From Trifolium pratense (Eukaryota > Streptophyta > Magnoliopsida > Fabales > Fabaceae), in assembly GCF_020283565.1 (NCBI RefSeq), contig NC_060065.1, positions 58,778,772 to 58,842,771 of the forward strand: a DNA stretch of 64,000 bases, given 5' to 3'. The notes below the pieces were generated by a model, which worked only from the letters and a program-made list of their open reading frames with translations, did no database searches and was not told where the DNA came from. Shown here piece by piece: positions 48,201 through 56,655 of the stretch. A program made the translations under genes and the position numbers. How positions within the stretch are numbered: position 1 is the stretch's first letter; every line of letters begins with the position of its first letter.

Positions 48201-50835
48201 AGAAGTGGTGAAGAAAGAGGTCCTTAAACTTCTAGAAGCTGGTATGATTTATCCAATCTCGGATAGTGCGTGGGTAAGTCCTGTCCATGTGGTCCCGAAA
48301 AAAGGTGGTATGACAGTTGTGAGAAATGAAAAAAATGAACTGATACCCACTCGCACCGTCACTGGGTGGCGGATGTGTATAGACTACAGGCGATTGAACT
48401 CAGCGACAAGGAAGGACCATTTTCCTCTTCCATTCATGGACCAAATGTTAGAAAGGCTTGCAGGGCAGGCCTATTATTGCTTTTTGGATGGATATTCTGG
48501 GTACAATCAGATTGTGGTAGACCTAGAGGATCAGGAGAAAACAGCTTTTACTTGCCCTTTTGGAGTATTCGCTTACCGGAAGATGCCTTTCGGGTTGTGC
48601 AATGCACCGGCCACATTCCAGCGGTGTATGCTTTCTATTTTTGCTGATATGATGGAGGACACAATCGAGGTATTTATGGATGATTTTTCTGTGTTTGGTA
48701 AGTCTTTTGATAAATGTTTAGCCAATTTGAATGCTGTATTGAAGAGATGCATAAGTACCAATTTAGTTTTAAATTGGGAAAAATGTCATTTTATGGTTAA
48801 AGAAGGTATTGTGCTTGGACACAAAATCTCTTCAAAGGGCATTCAAGTTGACCAAGCAAAGATAGAGGTTATTAAGGAATTGCCCCCTCCCGTTAATGTT
48901 AAGGGAGTGAGAAGTTTTTTGGGTCATGCCGGTTTCTATCGGCGTTTCATCAAAGATTTTTCGAAAATAGCAAAGCCCTTAAGTAACCTCCTTGTGAAGG
49001 AAAATGAATTTAATTTTGATGATGAATGTTTGAATGCTTTTGTTGTGATTAAAGAAAAGTTGGTCACCGCGCCCATAATCGTTGCACCTAATTGGGATCT
49101 CCCTTTTGAATTAATGTGTGATGCAAGTGATTATGCGGTTGGAGCGGTGCTTGGCCAACGACATGCGAAATTCTTCCATGCTATATATTATGCAAGCAAG
49201 GTTTTGAATGAAAACCAAATCAATTACACAACTACTGAAAAAGAGTTGCTTGCAATAGTATTTGCTTTGGAAAAATTTCGCTCTTATCTGATTGGATCGA
49301 AAGTTGTTGTTTTTTCAGATCACTCGGCACTTAAGTACCTCCTCACAAAAGGCGACTCAAAGCCTAGACTCTTGAGGTGGGTACTACTTTTGCAGGAATT
49401 TGATTTGGAGATAAAAGACAAGAAAGGAGTGGAGAATGTGGTCGCGGACCATTTGTCAAGGTTAGAAAATCCAATGGTGACCACAAAAGAGAAGTGCATT
49501 AACGAAGAGTTCCCGGATGAAAAATTGCTGATGGTTTCTAAAAGGCCTTGGTTTGTTGACATGGCTAATTTCAAAGCAGGAAATGAAATCCCGGAGGACT
49601 ATTCCTATCAGCAAAAGAAGAAATTCTTTAGAGATGCTAACTTCTATTTTTGGGATGATCCATACCTATTTAAGGTGGGGCAAGATGGCTTGATCCGTAG
49701 ATGTGTTGATGAAGAAGAGGCGCAAAGCATAATGTGGCATTGCCATAGTTCTCCATATGGTGGTCATCACAGTGGTCCACGAACAGCAGCAAAGGTGCTT
49801 CAAAGTGGTTTCTTTTGGCCGACACTGTTTGCAGATTGTGTAGAGTTTGCTAGAAGATGTGATAATTGCCAGAGGACCGGCAATGTTTCAAAGCGGGATG
49901 AGATGCCTCTAAACCAAATGCTCGAAGTAGAACCTTTTGATTGTTGGGGGATTGATTTCATGGGACCTTTTCCATCTTCACGGTCTAACCTTCACATATT
50001 GGTGTGTGTAGATTATGTTACAAAATGGGTGGAAGCTATTCCTTGCCAAGCAAATGATTCTCATACCGTGGTGAAGTTCCTTAAAGAAAATATTTTTACT
50101 CGGTTTGGGGTTCCTAGAATTCTCATTAGTGATGGAGGCAAACATTTTTGTAATAAATACTTGGAGAATGTCTTGGAGAAATACAATGTCAAGCACAAGG
50201 TGGCCACCCCATACCATCCTCAGACAAGTGGACAAGTTGAAGTATCTAACCGGCAATTGAAACAAATTCTGGAGAAAACGGTTTCTACTTCAAGGAAAGA
50301 CTGGTCAATGAAGCTTAATGATACACTTTGGGCTTATAGAACCGCGTTCAAGACACACTTGGGGTTCTCTCCGTACCAACTAGTTTATGGCAAAGCATGT
50401 CATCTACCGGTTGAGCTAGAACACAAAGCATATTGGGCTGTGAAATTTTTAAATTTTGATGTTGGTCTTGCAGGTGAGAAAAGATTGCTTAAGCTGAATG
50501 AACTTGAAGAATGGCGGATGCAAGCGTATGAAAATGCCGTGATTTTTAAAGCAAGAACAAAGAAGTATCATGATAAAGGGTTAGTAAGAAAGGAGTTTAA
50601 GAAAGGACATCAAGTCTTGTTGTTCAATTCTCGTTTAAGGTTGTTCCCGGGTAAGCTGATGTCTCGGTGGTCTGGTCCGTTTGTCATTAAGGAAGTTTTT
50701 CCACACGGGGCTGTGGAAATTTTTACACCAAGAGAGGAGGAGAAATCTTTCAAAGTAAATGGACAAAGACTCAAGTTTTATAAGGGAGGAGATTTTAATC
50801 GCCACAAGGTGGCAGTACTTTTCGAAGACCCTTGA
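45265..50835 (+). CDS. Athila-type gag-pol polyprotein (intact)
   Basis: One uninterrupted frame of 1,856 residues from the first ATG after the primer site. Domains in order: retrotransposon gag (~105-280, WLDTIPPNTITTWQEL, RYFP), a CX2CX3HX4C zinc knuckle (~337), a Gln/Asn- then Glu/Lys-rich spacer, aspartic protease with DLGAS in the active-site position (~688), reverse transcriptase (~1000-1200; FMDD near 1137), RNase H (~1283, LMCDASDYAVGAVLGQ), and integrase with an HHCC zinc finger (~1492-1540) and D-D-E residues (D near 1563, D near 1623, E near 1657). The LTR age and open frame suggest it could still be active. Its products copy the element's RNA to DNA and insert it. There is no chromodomain that I can see. 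Confidence 0.95.
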   Translation: MQGRKAARELIFDPEIEKTAKANRKAVRLAREVARLEGVAQESSEEVVSSPNTSDNEANIMAENHPPPPPVVPERTLGDYGQRNNGELANLGFQPRNHVSFDIKNSVLSALKENQYSGAETQCPNLHLEHFYEACDYTDPPGVSESDKRLRLFKYSLTGRAKDWLDTIPPNTITTWQELEMKFMDRYFPIHKYLERRADITSFEQGDSETLYDAWERFKLCLKKCPKHGLDSHTQMQHFTQGLRAQTRMFLDASAGGSLKNKNQTQARELVESMAQNEYRVENDRGAKKKAGMIELDTQTALLAQSTLMNSQMAAVLKHLTSTPNSQMPVMAANEVKCVFCGQGHTNGQCFPEGSEEAKYLANFKRNNPKYDPYSNTYNPGWRDHPNFGWGGNQNSSQSQQQSSSQNSQQRRPSQLEDTLTQFIKVTQGNFEAMKVSQDQMKANQDIANKNHEASIKNLETQVGQLSRQFAATQNNGFEGSTKDNPRNESCKAINLRNRVVPSPEIVTKKKSESSVEGVKEKNNVEGEVENENEGEVENELEKMIESEKEELVEEEKDKKIEKENDEKLVEKRGKGVEEKESYVHAKLPYPRKKKAKANDHQQFKKFMKMLHDLQINIPFAEVLEQMPVYAKFMKELMTKKRKPLDDDTVEMTEECSAIIQKKLPQKKKDPGSFTIPCSIGNISVGRALCDLGASINLMPLSMMKKIPGDVAKPTKMQLSLADRSIVHPYGVLHDVLVRVAEFVFPADFVILDMEDDADVEPLLLGRPFLATGRALIDVEMGELMLITHGEQVMFNVFKAMKHHDDEPQCYKVNVIEEVVEDVLVEETPSLPLERVIVNSIDDLEEEWDKEIEICLRQLEACKEEETQKDFENVYAVEEKASGKEDLKVTIPELKELPPHLKYVFLGEDASQPAIISSRLSSLEAEKLTRVLRENKEAMGWSISDLKGISPGFCMHKIKMEDEYKPVVQPQRRLNPTMKEVVKKEVLKLLEAGMIYPISDSAWVSPVHVVPKKGGMTVVRNEKNELIPTRTVTGWRMCIDYRRLNSATRKDHFPLPFMDQMLERLAGQAYYCFLDGYSGYNQIVVDLEDQEKTAFTCPFGVFAYRKMPFGLCNAPATFQRCMLSIFADMMEDTIEVFMDDFSVFGKSFDKCLANLNAVLKRCISTNLVLNWEKCHFMVKEGIVLGHKISSKGIQVDQAKIEVIKELPPPVNVKGVRSFLGHAGFYRRFIKDFSKIAKPLSNLLVKENEFNFDDECLNAFVVIKEKLVTAPIIVAPNWDLPFELMCDASDYAVGAVLGQRHAKFFHAIYYASKVLNENQINYTTTEKELLAIVFALEKFRSYLIGSKVVVFSDHSALKYLLTKGDSKPRLLRWVLLLQEFDLEIKDKKGVENVVADHLSRLENPMVTTKEKCINEEFPDEKLLMVSKRPWFVDMANFKAGNEIPEDYSYQQKKKFFRDANFYFWDDPYLFKVGQDGLIRRCVDEEEAQSIMWHCHSSPYGGHHSGPRTAAKVLQSGFFWPTLFADCVEFARRCDNCQRTGNVSKRDEMPLNQMLEVEPFDCWGIDFMGPFPSSRSNLHILVCVDYVTKWVEAIPCQANDSHTVVKFLKENIFTRFGVPRILISDGGKHFCNKYLENVLEKYNVKHKVATPYHPQTSGQVEVSNRQLKQILEKTVSTSRKDWSMKLNDTLWAYRTAFKTHLGFSPYQLVYGKACHLPVELEHKAYWAVKFLNFDVGLAGEKRLLKLNELEEWRMQAYENAVIFKARTKKYHDKGLVRKEFKKGHQVLLFNSRLRLFPGKLMSRWSGPFVIKEVFPHGAVEIFTPREEEKSFKVNGQRLKFYKGGDFNRHKVAVLFEDP

Positions 50836-51820
50836 GGTTTCGAGACCGTCAAGCTAATGACGCTAAACGTAGCGCTGCTTGGGAGGCAACCCAAGGTTTT
50901 ACTTAACCGTAATAGTTTTTCTTGTGATTTTTTTGTGTTTTGCAGGTCAAATTGAAAAAAGAGGAGTGTGAAAAGTGTCACAATCAGGAATTTACGCTTG
51001 GGGCACCAAAATTTCGCCTGAAGCGTAAGAAAGGAGCAAAAAAAATTAAAATCCTGAGTGTTTTGCCGTTTGGGGCGGAAAGTGTTACGCCCAAGGCGTA
51101 AAAGTTCTGAAAAAAAAATGGTGCTCTCTGTTTTGCCGTTTCAGGCGCAAATCCTTACGTTTTAGGCGGAAAAATGTACTGAAGGAATTGGGTTGCTCAA
51201 TGTTTTGCCGTTTGGGGCGGAAAAATTGCCGTTTGGGGCGGAAAATCATGCTGAAAAAAATGGTGCTCACTGTTTTGCCGTTTCAGGCGGAAAAACCTTA
51301 CGTTTTAGGCGGAAATTGCTCGTTTTAGGCGAAAAGGAAACGTGAAACCCTCATTCTTTCTCTCAAACTTCATCTTCTTCAACAAACCTTATCCTTTCTC
51401 ACAAAACTTCATCTTCCTCACACAAATCCTCCATTAACAACCAACCAAACCTTCAAACCCAACACAAATCCTTCATTAAAACAACAACCACAACAAATTC
51501 ACCCATTCTTTTTCACAAATTCTACCCTCAAATCTCAAACCCCTCTTGAACCCAAACCTCCCAAATCCTTCAAAACTCCATTAAAACAACAACCTCTCTC
51601 ACACCCATAACACCAAACCCACGAAAATTCTTTCCATCCAACTCTATTCTTCAAAACCCATCATCAACAACAACCAATTCCTCAACTTTGTCCCAAAACT
51701 CAAAACCAAAAATTCACCATTAAACCTACACGAAAATTCATCCAAAACCACCATAAATCTTCATCTTTTCCATCAATCACCCATAAACCATTACCCTTCT
51801 TAATCTTTACCTTTCTCACC
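50836..51820 (+). promoter_or_regulatory. Motif array and G-poor leader before second ORF
   Basis: At 50985-51345 about a dozen copies of GCCGTTT(C/G)(A/G)GGCGGAAA-like motifs recur, the same family as in the LTRs. From about 51355 to 51820 the plus strand is almost devoid of G (CAA/CTT/ACC-rich), like an unstructured 5' leader, and ends at the ATG at 51821. An internal promoter for the second ORF is a possibility, not shown. Confidence 0.45.
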
Positions 51821-53293
51821 ATGAAGAACATATTCAAAAAATCTTCAAAAGACAAAGAAGTTGAAGTTGGGTCTTAAAAATCAAGATCCAAAGTAGTGAA
51901 AAAAAGGAGAGTAGCACGAACTCCTACACCGTCACCTTCGCCTTCTCCTCCACCATCACCGCCTAGAGAGCAATCACCACCTCCTCCACCACCGGTTGTG
52001 ACTGAAATTCCTCGGTCACGCTTTGTTCGTCAAACGGCCTTCAATCGGTACCAGACTCTCTAAAGTAAGGATTTCAAACCCGAAAGGCGTCTCACGGATG
52101 AAGTGTTAGCATATCCCATAATTGAAGCAGAATTCCGCAACCGGCATTGGTATGAATTTAATTTCTGTCTTAGGTCTGGGAATCATACTTTAGCATTAGA
52201 ATTTTTGAGTAATGCATGGCGAGTGAAAAATGTGTCACCGCGGATTGCTAAAGTACGCGGGGTAGATGTAGACTATTCCCCGGAAGCTATCAATAGGGTG
52301 TTTCATTTTATTGTTCCTGAATTCTGTGTTTTGAAACATCGACGTGAGAATAGGGCAATCATGGCATCAGATAAACGTGAGGCATTAAAATCTCAGCTGA
52401 CTGCACCTGGAAGTATGTGGGTGAGACCATCTAGACAGCTCCCACCCCAGCGGTTTAAAACCGCTCATTTGTTGGATATTCCACGGATTTGGGCTGAATT
52501 TTGGCTAAACAACGTGGAGCCAAGTGGGAACAATTCTGAGATTCCGATGGATATAGGGCTAGCACTTCAAGCTATCTTGCTAGGTGAAGACATAGATTTG
52601 GGCACAATTTTGGGTGATGATTTGGCTTCACTTATCCATAGAGACCCCGGTTCATATAGTCTGACACATCTCTGTTTGATCACAAAACTTTGTCTTGATC
52701 AAAATGTTGCTGCTTTTGATGATGATCAAATAGAAGAGCCTAGGAAAGTCACTACGGCTTTTGTGAGAGATGTGAGAAGGAAAACTTTCGGGAAGACATT
52801 CATTCCATTTGCTGACGTGGATGATGTGATGGATTACACGGTTGAGGGAGGAGGTGAAGAAAGGGAGGAGAATGTTGAAAATGTGATGCACCATGACATG
52901 CCACAGGCTCCGGAAATGGAGGGTTTTCCAGCTCCGCAATTTGATGCGAATGTTCTTGCGGATATGGTGTGGAAGATGGATATGAGTACTCAACAGGGCA
53001 TTGATATGGCGGACCACTATGACACTTCATCCGCCTTATGGCAAGAATCCATGTGTTACCGAGAGCAAGTCCCGGCATATTTCTATCCGAGATATCCAAC
53101 AATGCATGATTTTGATGAAGCTAACAATCAAAGAGTTAGGAGCATGGCAGCTACACATGAAGTGAACCGTGCCACCTACATTCGCCAAAGGAGGGCAGCT
53201 GGCCTTCCGGATGAAGGAGGGTCTTCTTCAATGCAATTTCCTGGAAACTTGCCTCGTTTTGATCATGATCATAACATGCCTGAGCAGGATTGA
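51821..53293 (+). pseudogene. Athila-type second ORF, interrupted by two stops
   Basis: From ATG 51821 one frame runs to the stop at 53291-53293, broken only by TAA at 51875-51877 and TAA at 52061-52063. The 5' part codes a basic start and a Pro/Ser-rich stretch. The 396-codon open part (52103-53293) carries NRHWYEFNFCLRSGNHTLAL, AWRVKNVSP and DYSPEAINRVFHF blocks typical of the plant-retrotransposon 'putative plant transposon protein' domain found in Athila/Calypso-like elements. I see no signal peptide or transmembrane span, so it does not look like an envelope protein. Function unknown. Confidence 0.75.
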
Positions 53294-54654
53294 GGTTTTG
53301 TGCCATTCATCTTACTTTCCTTCTCCTCCTCTATGAATTCTTTTTGGCCTGTGTGTTATGATTCTTTTGTTGAAATTGTTGCATGCTTGATTTTGGTCTA
53401 TAATAAAGACTTGAGCTAGTCATTTTGTTTTCCTTGAATGTCTTAGTCTTTTTGAAAACCTAATACTATTTGAAATTTGTTTGGCTATCATCTTAGATTC
53501 AAAATTGTTGACCAACTGCGTGATATGAATTTGTGATGTTTTTGATTGTTTCTGATGCATCATAGTGATAATTTAGGCAAGGCTAAGGGACTCTCACAAA
53601 TATTGACCATAGTTTAATTCAGCAAAAACTGTGAGATTTTGAGCCCAAACACTGATTTCTTTTGATGATTATGAGAATTCCACACTTAGCTATGTCTATA
53701 GAATTTGCGCATGTTCTCTTTAATTGATTTATTGTTGTGATGTACACACGAGGCAAGTTGTTTGGTACCTTGAGCCTGTTCTAGCCACCCTTATCATTGC
53801 TTATCCTTTGTTTAACCCCTTTTGAGCTTAAAGAAAAATGTTTGTTTGTTATCTGACCCAAGTTATCAAAATAATAAAAAAAAAAATTGATTTTCTTGGA
53901 GAATTAGATACCTTTAGTGTTTTTGCACAATGCATGTCACTAAGTTTGGGGTTGCTTTTGGAACTAGCAACAACTTAAGTTTGGGGTGGGTATACTAGAG
54001 AACTAAAAAATTTATGAAAGAAAAATTCAAAAGTTCACCAAGAAAAGAAGTATCGAAAAAAAAAAATAAAAAAAATAAAAAAAAAATATATAATCATGGT
54101 GATCTTCTTGAAAACAAAAAGGAATTCCTTGAAAGAAAAATTTGTGAAAGAAAATTGTTCTCTAGTATCAATTCTTACAAAGTAGGGTGGGGTGTTGTAT
54201 CTATTCAATTCAGTGGTATCTGACTTCAAGTTTTTTTACTCACTTACCAGAAAAGCCACCATCCACCTTTTAACCAGGCCACGTTATAACCTTTAAAAGT
54301 CCTCTAATGTGTGTGCTCATGACATGGTGATTGATTTTTGAGAATGTCTGCAAATTTATAGTAGTCTAGTTATGATGTGTTGATTGAGTGATTATATTAC
54401 CCTTAAACAGGAGAGTCGGTGAGGGTGTGAAGAGATTAAGTATGGTCAATCTTTGTTTGATGCTCTTTGTTTTGCTTAAATTTGAAGCTGTGTGTATTTG
54501 AATCATGACGAAATTGATCATTGAAATGTTATGCAAATTACGTCTAACTTGATTGGATTTGAGTTTGTTTAGCCAGATGGATTGAGGTAGTGTTTTGTTT
54601 TCCTAGAGATTGAGATATTCCTTGAGGACAAGGAAAAGTTCAAGTTTGGGGTTG
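53294..54654 (+). other. 3' non-coding region of Athila-type element
   Basis: No domain is seen. Three AAGTTTGGGG-type purine tracts occur (near 53942, 53973 and 54640); the last abuts the 3' LTR and should be the polypurine tract used for plus-strand priming. A-rich run at 54055-54095. Confidence 0.7.
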
Positions 54655-55831
54655 TGATGACGTTAGTCATTACATGGAAATAAAGACCATTTTCAAGTGT
54701 TTTTAGAGGTTTTTGACCTAAATCATGAAGAATAAGACATTGATTTGAAGCTACATGCGAAGGAAGATAGCAGGTAAAAATTGGTGGAAATTGAAGTATT
54801 TTTACGCCTGGGGCGGAAGTTTTTGCGCCTGAGGCGGAAATTTCACTGAAGAAGCTGGTTTGCTCACTGTTTTGCCGTTTCAGGCGAATTTCTTGTGCCT
54901 GAAACGAAACTGCTTACGCCTGGGGCGGAAATTCTGTGTTTCAGGCGGAAAACGTTACTTTTGATCAGTTTTATAAAAGGGAAACATCAGATCTGGATCA
55001 TTATCGAATTTTTGACACTGAGAACAGCATTTGGAGCGATTTTGGAGGATCAAGAGCGACCAAGCAAGGATTCAAGTGTGGAAACACATCAAGATTCTTC
55101 TTGTAATTATGCTTTCTTTCATTTTAATTGATGTAATTTTTGAATTTGCAATGTCTAGCTAAATTCTCATGATTGGTCCTTAGGTGATTCTAATTACTTT
55201 TGATCTTGAATTATGTGATTGTCATATGATATGATTAATGAATTACGAAGTTAGTTTCTATTGATTGTTCTTTGTGCTTAATGCTTTGTATGAATTCGCG
55301 ACTTATATGATGATTGCAATGATTTGTTTTACTATGACAATAGAAATAAATCATCGATCTAGGAATGATTAATCAATTAACTTTGACTTAAGACATTTTG
55401 GATTGTTAATTGAGATTAAAGGATTAAAGGTTATAAACCTCAATTGATCATAGATTACCTAAGACATTAGGGATCGATGATCAAGGGAGAGGATTATGTT
55501 ACCAAGACATTGGGCATAATTATTTTTGATTTAATCTAATCGTGAAACTAAAGTTGAGTAATTTGTAATCATACATGAAATTACCAAGAAAAATAGTAAT
55601 TAGATGACCCAAAAAGGACCAATCGCTTTTCTTACATCAATCTAAACACCAAAGCAATTCCAAAGTTTAAAAATTTGAACTTGAAACCAAACAAGAACCC
55701 CCTTTTACAATTTATGTCAATTTACATGAGTATGTCTTCAATTTACAATTGATTTACAACAATCCCTGCGGAAAGAACGATTTTATTATACTACTTGACG
55801 GCTATTTAGTACACTTGCTAAATTTCTATCA
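54655..55831 (+). repeat. 3' LTR of Athila-type element
   Basis: Same length as the 5' LTR and one difference seen by eye. Motif array 54800-54952, TATA box 54970-54979. Confidence 0.95.
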
Positions 55832-55836
55832 CTTGA

Positions 55837-56655
55837 CAAACACCATAGTTTCACCTCAACATCAGATGAAATCCATTGCAGATTAGATGAAACAATCCAA
55901 TATTTCCAAGAACGAGTTCAGGTTTCTTGATGGTTAAGTTCACTCCTCACTCCAACAAATTTGATCCCAGCTACGACTCATGTTGAGTATGACGAAGACA
56001 CAGAAGGTGGCAAGGGGCGGCAGGGGAGCCGAGCGAGCAAAGTTCTATATCTATGCTTTGTTGTAACACTAAATTTTTTAATTCATTCAAGTAATAATAT
56101 AGAACTACTCACACTTTTCCGAACTACGTAACCAAACGATTGTGTTCATTTTCTGTGATTTTCGTTTCTATTTCTATTTTGTTACCAATTGCTGTTCTAA
56201 CAAATCAATAATCTAGTTGAAAACTAGTTATTGCCTGTTATCAATTAACAATATATTGATGAATGCATGCATGTTTTGTGCAAATGACATGTAGTAAGAT
56301 TTTAAAATTAATTGAGAAAATGTTTGGTACAGAAAACTGTGAAAGACATAGCTTGATTTCCTAAACCTAACTAACCAAAGTAATAGTACAAATGTGGAGT
56401 TGAATGAATTAGAAAAGTGAGGGCAAAAATACCTAGGCTGGCTATATTATTAACAAGAAGAAGACATAGACACAAACAAAAACTAATTAATTAAGTAAAT
56501 GAAAGAATTAATTCAAGGTTAATTGATTTCATATATTGATTCATGTTAATGGGGAAAGCCACCATGGACGCGTACAATTAGCAGCATGGTAGCTAGCTTC
56601 CAGGCCAATTCCAAATAAAGAGTGACAGACATAGCTAGCTAGATCGATCGATCAA
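55837..56655. other. Intergenic region, no gene recognised
   Basis: Joined to the left flank of the Athila insertion, the first ~100 bp read as a short open frame (SKTFVTSSLTNTIVSPQHQM) before a stop; too short to call. The right part is probably 3' UTR of the LRR kinase gene. Confidence 0.4.

Larger units (their letters stand above)
43886..55831 (+). mobile_element. Complete young Athila-type Ty3/gypsy retrotransposon
   Basis: 11,946 bp, bounded by the exact 5-bp duplication CTTGA (43881-43885, 55832-55836). LTRs of 1,177 bp each (43886-45062, 54655-55831) start TGATGACG and end TTTCTATCA; by eye they differ at one base (AAGAG versus ATGAG near 44958 / 55727). Order: LTR, primer-binding site (45069-45085), intact gag-pol, non-coding motif array (50985-51345), G-poor leader, a second ORF with two stops, a long 3' non-coding region with TTTGGGGT polypurine-like tracts, and LTR. 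A large extra 3' ORF and a long non-coding tail are features of the Athila lineage. Confidence 0.95.

Noticed and set aside
51821..53293. Envelope-like gene of a retrovirus
   Set aside because: No signal peptide, no transmembrane span and no envelope motifs; it resembles the non-envelope second ORF of Athila-type elements.
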